A stretch of DNA of 9,436 nucleotides from Desulfuromonadaceae bacterium GWB2_53_15 (lineage in GTDB: Bacteria > Desulfobacterota > Desulfuromonadia > Geobacterales > Pseudopelobacteraceae). The position numbers and the translations under genes were made by a program. The stretch spans positions 1-9,436 of the forward strand of contig MHXL01000147.1 of assembly GCA_001824455.1 (NCBI GenBank), written 5' to 3'. Shown here in pieces: positions 1-5,720 of the stretch. Numbering within the stretch: position 1 is the first letter of the stretch; each line of letters begins with the position of its first letter. Under the pieces are notes generated by a model, which saw only the letters and a program-made list of their open reading frames with translations, searched no databases and was not told where the DNA came from.

Positions 1-1
1 C

Positions 2-379
2 GATGAGGTCATTCCAGTAGACGAAGCCACCATGCGGGCCAGCTACATCCCGAGATGCCCGGACTGCCAAGAGGTCAGCCGCCCGAACATCCTCATGTTC
101 GGGGACTGGTCTTGGCTGCCGGACCGCACCCGGATGCAGGAATACAGGTTCGAACATTTTTTGGAGGAACATGGCGATAAGAGGATGGTGGTTATCGAGC
201 TAGGCGCCGGAACAGCCATCCCCACCATCCGCGCAACATCGGAGAGATTGAGCTGGCACTATGAAGGTGCAACTGTAATCCGCATCAATCCGCGTGAACC
301 GGACATAAAAACGCCCCACATTTCGATGCCATGCGAGGCGTTGGAGGGGCTGCAAAAGATTGATGCTTTGATGGGTTAA
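2..379 (+). CDS. Sir2-family (sirtuin-like) NAD-dependent deacetylase, 3' part
   Basis: The reading frame is open from the first bases of the window, so this is the C-terminal part of a longer gene whose start lies upstream; the ATG at 32 is internal. Sirtuins use NAD+ to remove acyl groups from protein lysines in the cytoplasm. The fragment carries a CPDC pair, the expected second half of the structural zinc site, followed by RPNILMFGD, like the RPxxVxFGE segment after the sirtuin zinc ribbon. Next comes VVIELGAGTAIPTIR, at the place of the usual GTSxxVxPA NAD-binding segment, and then an IRINP stretch like the late IN(x) motif. The GTS is replaced by GAG, which places it in a divergent branch. 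The Rossmann N-terminus and catalytic His are outside the window. The gene converges on larE, and the two stop codons share bases 376-379. Family call fairly confident; deacetylase activity is inferred. Confidence 0.75.
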   Translation, partial: DEVIPVDEATMRASYIPRCPDCQEVSRPNILMFGDWSWLPDRTRMQEYRFEHFLEEHGDKRMVVIELGAGTAIPTIRATSERLSWHYEGATVIRINPREPDIKTPHISMPCEALEGLQKIDALMG

Positions 380-1206
380 TCACCCTCATTCATGGCGCCG
401 GTGCGGTACCCCTGCAGATCGATAGCCACATAAGTGAAGCCCGCCCCTTTAACCCGCTGTACTACCTCATCCCTCATCGCAGTCGTTGCCTGCAAAAACT
501 CTTCCGGCCCCAATTCCAGTCGGGCAACGTTGCCGTGATAACGGACACGCAGTACGCGGAAGCCCAGTTCCCGCAACGACTCCTCTGCCTTGCCCACCTG
601 ATGGACCCGCTCTCGGGTAATGGCGGTGCCGTAGGGAAAACGGCTGGAAAGGCAGGCATAGGCCGGTTTATTCCAGGTAGGCAGCTCCAAGGCCTGAGAG
701 AGCGCCCTAATATCATCCTTGCTGAATCCGGCCTCCTCCAGGGGACTGCGAACCTTTATCTCAAGCGCTGCCTGCCTGCCGGGACGATGGTCGCTGCGAT
801 CATCGATATTGGTGCCGTCCAGTACATGGGGCAAACCTTCCTCTACCGCAATGGCCCGCAACTTGCCGAACAGCTCTTTTTTGCAGTAATAGCAGCGGTT
901 GCGGGGATTGTCCTTAAACTGGGGTATATCCAGCTCTTCGGAAACGATCACCCGGTGGCGCCCCCCGATGTGGGCCGCCAATTCCTGCGCCTCGTTCAGT
1001 TCCCGCTCCGGGTAGGTTTCAGAGGTCGCTGTGACCGCCAGAGCGCGGTCGCCAAGCACCTCGGCCGCCACGGCAAAAAGCAAGGTCGAGTCCACGCCGC
1101 CGGAAAAGCCGATCACACACCCTCCCAAGCTGGCGATGATGCCCCGCAGGGTGTCGTATTTGTGTTGAAGAGCAGGTGACAACCCCGCTAGTGCCTTTGA
1201 TGTCAT
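376..1206 (-). CDS. larE: ATP-dependent sulfur transferase LarE (PP-loop)
   Basis: LarE-family enzymes adenylate the carboxylates of a pyridinium dinucleotide and insert sulfur during synthesis of the nickel-pincer (NPN) cofactor of lactate racemase and related enzymes. The 276-residue length is normal. The PP-loop SGGVDS lies at residues 35-40. The sulfur-donor segment PAYACLSSRFPYG carries Cys185, and a CYYC pair lies at Cys105/Cys108. Three cysteines at these places are the pattern of LarE enzymes that hold a [4Fe-4S] cluster and need not destroy their own cysteine, unlike the single-cysteine Lactobacillus form. The ATG at 1206 has GGAGGA about 7 bases upstream. It lies 31 bases after dinB on the same strand, so it is probably the last gene of the lexA operon. 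No larB, larC or racemase gene is in the window, so its true substrate here is open. The stop overlaps that of the convergent sirtuin gene. Confidence 0.9.
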   Translation of the reverse strand: MTSKALAGLSPALQHKYDTLRGIIASLGGCVIGFSGGVDSTLLFAVAAEVLGDRALAVTATSETYPERELNEAQELAAHIGGRHRVIVSEELDIPQFKDNPRNRCYYCKKELFGKLRAIAVEEGLPHVLDGTNIDDRSDHRPGRQAALEIKVRSPLEEAGFSKDDIRALSQALELPTWNKPAYACLSSRFPYGTAITRERVHQVGKAEESLRELGFRVLRVRYHGNVARLELGPEEFLQATTAMRDEVVQRVKGAGFTYVAIDLQGYRTGAMNEGD

Positions 1207-1237
1207 ATCAGAAATCCTCCGTCACCTGGTTGTTATT

Positions 1238-2470
1238 TCACTTCACATCCACATTTCTGATCCCGCTCGGCCGCCAGGCGGGTGAAATAACATGGGAGCC
1301 GCGTTTGTCTTTCCCCGGCAGCAGGCTGCCGAAGGTCACGGCCATCTCCCCAAACCTCGTATTGACTTCATCCATCGCCTGCGTGGCGAACAGCTTCTTA
1401 CGTTCGTCCTCAAACAGCGGCAATTGTTCGGTGTGGTGCCTGAGACTGGAGAGGCGCACCCCCAAGAGCCTTATGGGCTGTTCCAGTTCAACACTGTCAA
1501 GGATTGCCTGCGCTGCTTTGAAGATCTCCGCACTCTGGTTGATATAACTTGTCAGGGTCTGTTGTTTGCCGAAGCTGGTAAAGAAATCGGCATAGCGGAC
1601 ATAAAGGGTCACTGTCCGGCCGCTGACGTTATAGCGCCTGGCACGCCGGCCGACCATCTCGGACAGTTGCAGCAGAAAGCGAAGGATTTCCTCGCGCCGA
1701 TCGATATCCTTGTCCAGGGTCATGCTGTGACCAACGGATTTGACTTCATCATCCTCGCCGTGCGGGGTGACCGGCGAGTCGTCCCGGCCCTGCCCCATCT
1801 CTTTCAGCCGCTTGCCGATGATGCCGAATCTTCGCGTCAGGCGGTCCTCGTCACAGCGTCCCAGCTCGCCACAGGTCATGATGTTCATGATAGACAGCTG
1901 GCGGACCGTTTTCCGGCCGATTCCGCACAGTTCCCCGACCGGCAGGCGCTCCATTGTCCGGCCAACAGCCTCGGGCGTGATCACCGTCAACCCGTCCGGT
2001 TTTTGCATGTCCGAGGCGAGTTTTGCGAGCAGCTTGTTGGGGGCAATGCCGATCGAGCAGGTAATGCCGAAGCGGTGCCTGATACGGGCCTTGAGCAGAT
2101 GGGCGATGTTTTCGGCGCTGTTGTAGATCTGCAGGGAGTGAGTGACATCCATCCAGGCCTCATCGATGGAAAACACCTCCACATCCGGGGTGTAGTCCTG
2201 CATCATCTGCATGATCTCGCGAGAAGTATGGGTGTACTTGCGATTATCGCCGATTACAATGATCAGCTCGGGGCAGCAGCGTTTGGCCTCCCAGACGGCC
2301 ATGCCGGTTTTGACGCCGAAGGCCCGGGCCTCGTAGGAACTGGTGGTGATGACGGTACGGTGGCCACCACCGGTAACGGCAATCGGCTTGCCGCGCAGAT
2401 CCGGATTGACCGACTGCTCGACCGAGGCAAAGAAGGCATTCATGTCGATGTGCATGATGATACGGTTCAT
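1238..2470 (-). CDS. dinB: DNA polymerase IV (Y-family translesion polymerase)
   Basis: A 410-residue Y-family polymerase that copies past damaged template bases and is error-prone. The N-terminus MNRIIMHIDMNAFFASVEQ is the standard start, with catalytic Asp9 and steric-gate Phe14. The second catalytic motif FSIDEAWMD gives Asp103 and Glu104. CSIGIAPNKLLAKLASDMQK (about 138-157) is the conserved palm segment, and an HhH-like GIGRKT follows near 184. A sliding-clamp binding motif QLPLF lies at 349-353, followed by a tail ending in ISPAWRPSG. The frame is open 22 codons further to 2536, but that part lies inside the upstream PAP2 gene and lacks family similarity, so the ATG at 2470 is preferred, 10 bases after the PAP2 stop. 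No strong ribosome site precedes it, so translation may be coupled. Its place downstream of lexA fits SOS induction. The long plus-strand ORF over the same bases is an antisense shadow. Confidence 0.93.
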   Translation of the reverse strand: MNRIIMHIDMNAFFASVEQSVNPDLRGKPIAVTGGGHRTVITTSSYEARAFGVKTGMAVWEAKRCCPELIIVIGDNRKYTHTSREIMQMMQDYTPDVEVFSIDEAWMDVTHSLQIYNSAENIAHLLKARIRHRFGITCSIGIAPNKLLAKLASDMQKPDGLTVITPEAVGRTMERLPVGELCGIGRKTVRQLSIMNIMTCGELGRCDEDRLTRRFGIIGKRLKEMGQGRDDSPVTPHGEDDEVKSVGHSMTLDKDIDRREEILRFLLQLSEMVGRRARRYNVSGRTVTLYVRYADFFTSFGKQQTLTSYINQSAEIFKAAQAILDSVELEQPIRLLGVRLSSLRHHTEQLPLFEDERKKLFATQAMDEVNTRFGEMAVTFGSLLPGKDKRGSHVISPAWRPSGIRNVDVK

Positions 2471-2480
2471 GACAGCGGAA

Positions 2481-3128
2481 TCATTGCAAGGCCCAGAGTT
2501 TAGCCCCACAGCGTTGCAGGAAGTACCGGATGCCATAGGTCACCAGAAAACCAACGTAGGCGCCGGCGATAACGTCACTCAAAAAGTGGTAGTCGGTAGC
2601 TATCAATGCCGTTCCCAAGAGAACAAGTCCCAAAGAGGTCGTACGACCGTAGCGTGGGTAAATGTACCAGATGGCGACGCCAAAGGCGGCAAATACGGTC
2701 ATGTGCCCGGAGGGAAAACAACCGATCCCGGCCCCATTAAACCAGTTGAACTGGAGCGGCCCGCCGCTGGCCAACCAGAGCCGGGTATTAGTCCGGCCGA
2801 AGCCAAGCTGGAGAAACTCTTTGAGCAGGTAGGCAACGGGAACTGCGGTGGCGGCGAGTTGCAAAAACCGCAGTTGCGCGGCACTGCCCTTGTAGCGCGA
2901 GCGAATGATGTAGGCCAGCCACATGACAGCCGTAGCGATGCAGACAAGGCCCAGCAAGGTATCGGGAATCTTTGACGTAGCGCTATGCAGGACGTGGTTC
3001 GACTTGAGAAGGTGCATGACGCCTATGGCAATCTTCTCGTCCAGAAACCGAATACTGGCAAGGATTGTCAGGATGGCTCCGAGCGAGAGCGCGGCCAGGA
3101 GGTAATGATCGGAACTTTTTTTTATCAT
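2481..3128 (-). CDS. PAP2-superfamily membrane phosphatase
   Basis: An integral membrane protein of about 215 residues with roughly five to six hydrophobic helices. PAP2 enzymes dephosphorylate lipid phosphates such as phosphatidic acid, PGP or undecaprenyl pyrophosphate at the outer face of the inner membrane. Counting from the ATG at 3128, motif 1 appears as KEFLQLGFGRT (Lys103, Arg112), motif 2 as FPSGHMT (His142) and motif 3 as DYHFLSD (nucleophile His181, Asp185). The Arg normally six residues before the motif 3 His is Leu here, and the RP of motif 1 is RT, so activity may be altered. The start is uncertain: the frame runs back to a GTG at 3215, adding 29 residues without clear similarity, and a GTG near 3140 is also possible; no candidate has a strong ribosome site. 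It stops 10 bases before dinB. Its substrate and its link to DNA damage are unknown. Confidence 0.8.
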   Translation of the reverse strand: MIKKSSDHYLLAALSLGAILTILASIRFLDEKIAIGVMHLLKSNHVLHSATSKIPDTLLGLVCIATAVMWLAYIIRSRYKGSAAQLRFLQLAATAVPVAYLLKEFLQLGFGRTNTRLWLASGGPLQFNWFNGAGIGCFPSGHMTVFAAFGVAIWYIYPRYGRTTSLGLVLLGTALIATDYHFLSDVIAGAYVGFLVTYGIRYFLQRCGAKLWALQ

Positions 3129-3164
3129 TTCAGGAAGCACATGGGTGGGCTCTCCATTGCCAAT

Positions 3165-3267
3165 CGGACTGATTACACTCAGGACACGGCAGGTGAAGGC
3201 AATATTTTCAAGCACCTAACAACCTGTATCTCGGGTTCTGATCCATTTTTGTGAAAGAATCAGTCCG
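3165..3267. repeat. 10-bp inverted repeat flanking the gap upstream of the PAP2 gene
   Basis: CGGACTGATT at 3165-3174 is the exact reverse complement of AATCAGTCCG at 3258-3267, with 83 bases between them. The right arm covers the last codons and stop of the small gene behind lexA, and the left arm lies in the longest gap of the operon. In RNA it could form a long-range stem that affects readthrough or processing. There is no T-tract, so it is not a classical terminator. It may be a coincidence of composition. Confidence 0.3.
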
Positions 3268-3505
3268 CCTCAACCCCGTTCAGCGTCCAACCTTGATCAG
3301 CAGTGTTATAGATCAACTCAAAGAGGGCTGTCCCGTCGGTGACGGAGAAGTGCAGCAGGGTAGCATCGCCGGCCTTGTCCTTCCAGCAATAGGTAGTTTC
3401 ACAAACAGTATATTTCTTCCGCTGCCAATCGAACCAGACCGGCTTGATCTGGCGGCCCGGCGCGAAGACGGCGGCCACCCGTACAGGCTCCCTGATCCGT
3501 TGCAT
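3260..3505 (-). CDS. Conserved small protein of the lexA operon, DUF6504-like
   Basis: An 81-residue protein without signal peptide or membrane helix, and rich in aromatic residues. The N-terminus REPVRV, the segment PVWFDWQRKKYTVCETTYCW and the C-terminal LIYNTADQGWTLNGVE give a pattern of short beta strands. From memory this resembles DUF6504 (EPVxV, FxWxxxxYxVxE, final WxL), a family often encoded beside translesion polymerase genes; that link is family recall and has not been searched. The ATG at 3505 is preceded by GGAG six bases upstream, within the end of lexA, and the gap to the lexA stop is only 3 bases, so the two are co-transcribed and probably translationally coupled. Function unknown. 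A role in the SOS response, for instance with the polymerase, is inferred from context only. Confidence 0.75.
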   Translation of the reverse strand: MQRIREPVRVAAVFAPGRQIKPVWFDWQRKKYTVCETTYCWKDKAGDATLLHFSVTDGTALFELIYNTADQGWTLNGVEAD

Positions 3506-3508
3506 GGC

Positions 3509-4114
3509 TTACTCCAGGGACCGGAAGAGCCCGATCATCTTGCCGACAATGGTGACCTCGCCCTGGCCGGGACGAATTATGATGGGATCGTAGTTGGGAT
3601 TGGCCGGCTGCAGGCGTATGCGGCCCCGTTCCCGGAAAAACTGCTTGAGCGTGGCGTCGCCGTCAACCATAACAGCCACGACCTCGCCGTTGTCGACCAC
3701 GCTCTGGGGACGGATCATGGCAATATCACCATCCAGGATACCCTTGTTGACCATGGAATCGCCCTCGACCACCAGCAGGAAGCAACCCTCGCCCTTGACC
3801 AGGCTTTTGTCCACTGCCCGGTAACCGATGATGTCCTCGGTAGCGGGATGCAGATGACCGGCGCGGATTCTGCCCACAATGGGCAGGGAAACAACCGCGG
3901 TGGTATTGGCCAGGGTGATGCCGCGTGAAAGGTTCTCCGCACGCTGGAGGCAACCCTTCCGCTCCAGGGCGTCGAGGTGTTTGCTGATGCCGAGGGTGCC
4001 ATTGACACCCAGCCGCTGGGCGATCTCCCGCAGAGAAGGCGGATAGCCAAAACGCCCGGAAAAATCGCTGATGATGTCGAGAACCTGCTGTTGTCGCGTG
4101 GTGATATCGTTCAT
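3509..4114 (-). CDS. lexA: LexA repressor of the SOS regulon
   Basis: A 201-residue repressor and self-cleaving serine protease (family S24). It blocks SOS promoters until RecA filaments on single-stranded DNA stimulate its autocleavage. The N-terminal winged helix (about 1-70) begins TTRQQQVLDIISDF and contains YPPSLREIAQRLGV and the recognition segment ISKHLDALERKG. The cleavage site is Ala85-Gly86 in GRIRAGHLHPA. The catalytic dyad is Ser120 (EGDSMV) and Lys157 (ATLKQFF). The frame is open back to 4150, but those 12 codons run through the operator, so the ATG at 4114 is taken, with a modest AGG ribosome site about 9 bases upstream. A LexA box lies at 4135-4152, so it should be autoregulated. 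It heads a minus-strand cluster with a small protein gene, PAP2, dinB and larE. Geobacter species are reported to carry two lexA genes; which one this is cannot be told here. Confidence 0.95.
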   Translation of the reverse strand: MNDITTRQQQVLDIISDFSGRFGYPPSLREIAQRLGVNGTLGISKHLDALERKGCLQRAENLSRGITLANTTAVVSLPIVGRIRAGHLHPATEDIIGYRAVDKSLVKGEGCFLLVVEGDSMVNKGILDGDIAMIRPQSVVDNGEVVAVMVDGDATLKQFFRERGRIRLQPANPNYDPIIIRPGQGEVTIVGKMIGLFRSLE

Positions 4115-4134
4115 GGGGAACCTGTCGCAGCTAT

Positions 4135-4152
4135 GGTTGGCATGCGACAACC
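4135..4152. promoter_or_regulatory. LexA operator (SOS box) upstream of lexA
   Basis: The 18-base palindrome GGTTGGCATGCGACAACC matches GGTTN2CN4GN3ACC, the LexA operator described for Geobacter sulfurreducens (recalled, not looked up), on both strands. It lies 21-38 bases upstream of the lexA ATG and overlaps the -10 element of the predicted promoter, as expected for a repressor site. It supports autoregulation of lexA and induction of the genes behind it. Confidence 0.88.
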
Positions 4153-4178
4153 TTAGCCAACAACCGGCACAATGTCAA
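4150..4178 (-). promoter_or_regulatory. lexA operon promoter (sigma-70 type)
   Basis: On the minus strand a perfect -35 TTGACA (4173-4178) is followed after 17 bases by TAAGGT (4150-4155). The LexA box covers the -10 and start region. The predicted start lies near 4143, giving a leader of about 30 bases before the lexA ATG. Confidence 0.75.
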
Positions 4179-4258
4179 GAGATGATGCGAAGACTGCATG
4201 GGGGTCGGGTTACAGCAAAGCAGGAGCGCCTGACAACATGGCACGCATCTTCATCGCC

Positions 4259-4864
4259 CTAGCCCTCCGCCTCCACCTGCGAAGGAAGCGCAAGACGCCT
4301 GGACTCCAGGATAAAGATGGTGCCCAGCATAATATCTGCCACGGCACTGGTTATGATAGCAACGGGGATCATCAGCAGAGAGGCAAAAAAAACGCCGGTG
4401 ACGACATTCAACCAGCAATATTGCCGTTTCATCCCAAGCAGGTCGTTATCCAGGGCAAAGAGGCGCAATCCGAGGCCGGCCTGGAGGATACCCAGAAGAA
4501 AGATCAGGCACATCATCACGGGACGCATCTGTTCTTCGCCCTGGCGGCTAAAGATGCTGGCGGCCGAGGCCAGGGCATAGACTATGTTGAGGGCTATCTG
4601 CCCGAGGATAATCTTGTTGGCTCTGTGAAAACCACAATTGCGATTGAGGAAACAGTAAAAGCTAACGGTGAGAACCAAGAAGATAAGTGTCCCGACACCT
4701 TGCAGGGCAAGATGAATGGAACGGGCCGTGGCGTCGTACCGCCCTTCCAGCAGCACAGAGAGCAAGAACAACGGGATGGTCAGCATAGCACTGGCTATCG
4801 CCAGCATTCCGGCGGCTCTGAGGGTGGTGGGCTTCAGCGGCCCTGTCACGGTTGGATTGCGCAT
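4259..4864 (-). CDS. Six-helix integral membrane protein of unknown function
   Basis: A 201-residue protein dominated by hydrophobic segments at about residues 19-39, 54-73, 84-104, 114-137, 149-167 and 168-187, with a short basic N-terminus (RNPTVTGPLKPTTLR) and a polar tail ending VEAEG. The helices are separated by short loops, some charged, such as NRNCGFHRANK (74-84) and SRQGEEQMR (106-114). No catalytic or transport motif is recognised. The ATG at 4864 has no clear ribosome site; an internal Met20 is an alternative start. A promoter-like TTGGCG-N17-TAGAAT ends at 4871, so a transcript would begin at or next to the ATG and could be leaderless. It lies upstream of lexA on the same strand, but lexA has its own promoter, so it is probably a separate unit. 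Confidence 0.75.
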   Translation of the reverse strand: MRNPTVTGPLKPTTLRAAGMLAIASAMLTIPLFLLSVLLEGRYDATARSIHLALQGVGTLIFLVLTVSFYCFLNRNCGFHRANKIILGQIALNIVYALASAASIFSRQGEEQMRPVMMCLIFLLGILQAGLGLRLFALDNDLLGMKRQYCWLNVVTGVFFASLLMIPVAIITSAVADIMLGTIFILESRRLALPSQVEAEG

Positions 4865-4870
4865 GTCAGG

Positions 4871-4899
4871 ATTCTACGACAAAATGTGTTGTTCGCCAA
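4871..4899 (-). promoter_or_regulatory. Candidate promoter of the six-helix membrane protein gene
   Basis: On the minus strand TTGGCG (4894-4899) and TAGAAT (4871-4876) are spaced by 17 bases, with 4/6 and 5/6 matches to the sigma-70 consensus. The expected transcription start falls at about the ATG (4864), leaving almost no leader. Confidence 0.45.
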
Positions 4900-5003
4900 G
4901 TGTTCATGCACATCTCCCGAGAAAATCCTTATCATGCTTATGAAGATGACTGTTGCCATGCCCATTGGTCTTTTGGCATCTGCAAAAAACCCCCGGAACG
5001 ACA

Positions 5004-5027
5004 ATTGTAATTACAGCCTATTGTAAT
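5004..5027. promoter_or_regulatory. ATTGTAAT direct repeat and TGTAATTACA palindrome
   Basis: ATTGTAAT occurs at 5004-5011 and again at 5020-5027, a 16-base period, and the first copy is part of the palindrome TGTAATTACA (5006-5015). The second copy contains TTGTAA (5022-5027), which with TATTCT (5044-5049, 16-base spacer) forms a weak plus-strand promoter for the small gene at 5104. This looks like a regulator site next to a promoter. The rest of 4900-5103 is AT-rich and shows nothing else clear. Confidence 0.35.
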
Positions 5028-5103
5028 CTTGCTCACATTAAGTTATTCTTTTGGCATTACGAACATCGAAAAACAAATAGCTTCAAAATGAAAGGGGAGC
5101 GTT

Positions 5104-5355
5104 ATGAAGGTCATATCCGCAACAATCTTATCACTGCTGATAGCAGGGACACAGGCAATGGCATCCGGAAACGGGGGGGACAGCGAAGGTCTGGGTTTTA
5201 TGGCAACCCTGTTTATCGGGTTTGGTGTCCTGATCATACTTTTCCAGACCATACCGGCGATTTTACTGTTTGCAGGGATGGTCAAAGGACTGCTTTCCTC
5301 AGCCGATAAAAAACCTGCGGAAGCCCGCGCCGGAATCAGCGCCAAAAACCCCTGA
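5104..5355 (+). CDS. Small exported or membrane-anchored protein, unknown function
   Basis: An 83-residue protein. Residues 1-20 look like a signal peptide: basic start MK, hydrophobic core ISATILSLLIAG, and an AMA cleavage-type site before SGNGG. A glycine-rich polar stretch (21-30) follows, then a long hydrophobic helix at about 32-62 (MATLFIGFGVLIILFQTI onward), then a charged, alanine-rich tail (SSADKKPAEARAG). It is most likely a single-pass inner-membrane protein with a cytoplasmic tail, or a two-helix protein if the signal is not cleaved. The ATG at 5104 has a strong GGGGAG ribosome site. It is a single-gene unit, closed by the intrinsic terminator at 5412-5451. No family is recognised. 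Confidence 0.75.
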   Translation: MKVISATILSLLIAGTQAMASGNGGDSEGLGFMATLFIGFGVLIILFQTIPAILLFAGMVKGLLSSADKKPAEARAGISAKNP

Positions 5356-5411
5356 CTAACCCAAAAGGGCATAGTGCTCGTCTAAACAACTAAATACAGC
5401 AGAGTACCATG

Positions 5412-5451
5412 AACAGCACGCACCGGGATCAAACTGGTGTGTGCTGTTTTT
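5412..5451 (+). terminator. Intrinsic terminator after the 83-residue membrane protein gene
   Basis: AACAGCACGCACC (5412-5424) pairs with GGTGTGTGCTGTT (5436-5448) as a 13-bp stem with a single G-T wobble, around an 11-base loop, and runs into TTTTT (5447-5451). This is a strong rho-independent terminator for plus-strand transcription. The minus-strand gene ending at 5460 shares the stem, but on that strand no T-run follows. Confidence 0.9.
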
Positions 5452-5459
5452 AAGCTTTT

Positions 5460-5720
5460 TCACAACCACTCCCACAATCCCCGTGGAACAATCATCTGCA
5501 TACTTTCCATCTCAATGGTGGCGGTAATCACCAGATCACCGTCATCATTTAAGTGCCAGTTTTCTTCCGCAATCTCAACAACGCTTGAAAAACCATTCCT
5601 CAATCTGACCGAGGAGGCAAATTCACTAAGAGCGTCTACCCAGTGCTGATACACGAGAGGGTTCACTTCAACCTTGTCCGACAAGTCCTCAAAGTCTTTT
5701 GAAAGTACGATGTTTGCCAT
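5460..5720 (-). CDS. Hypothetical 86-residue acidic protein
   Basis: A soluble, acidic small protein with no signal or membrane segment. An N-terminal helical part (FEDLSDKVEVNPLVYQHWVD, about residues 10-29) precedes a strand-rich C-terminal part (ENWHLNDDGDLVITATIEME) and the tryptophan-rich end GLWEWL. The residue mix is protein-like, and no stop interrupts the frame. The ATG at 5720 lacks a clear ribosome site, and the upstream bases are an A/T run, which lowers confidence. It converges on the 83-residue gene and shares its stem-loop. Codon use is more AT-rich than in the lexA operon. No family recognised. Confidence 0.55.
   Translation of the reverse strand: MANIVLSKDFEDLSDKVEVNPLVYQHWVDALSEFASSVRLRNGFSSVVEIAEENWHLNDDGDLVITATIEMESMQMIVPRGLWEWL

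Noticed and set aside
535..1179. 214-codon plus-strand ORF opposite larE
   Set aside because: Antisense shadow of the LarE frame; no start signal and no recognisable protein.
1292..2503. 403-codon plus-strand ORF opposite dinB
   Set aside because: Its translation has no family features, and the opposite strand encodes an unmistakable Y-family polymerase over the same bases.
2471..2536. Upstream start of dinB at 2536
   Set aside because: The extra 22 residues lie inside the PAP2 gene and are not part of the family, whose N-terminus is MNRIIMHIDMNAFF here.
4189..4258. Terminator between the six-helix gene and lexA
   Set aside because: Only a 4-bp stem (CAGG-CGCT-CCTG) without a T-run was found.
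4172..5026. 284-codon plus-strand ORF over the membrane protein gene and the lexA promoter
   Set aside because: It runs through two promoters and is rich in Gln, His, Gly and Asp, as expected from the complement of hydrophobic codons.
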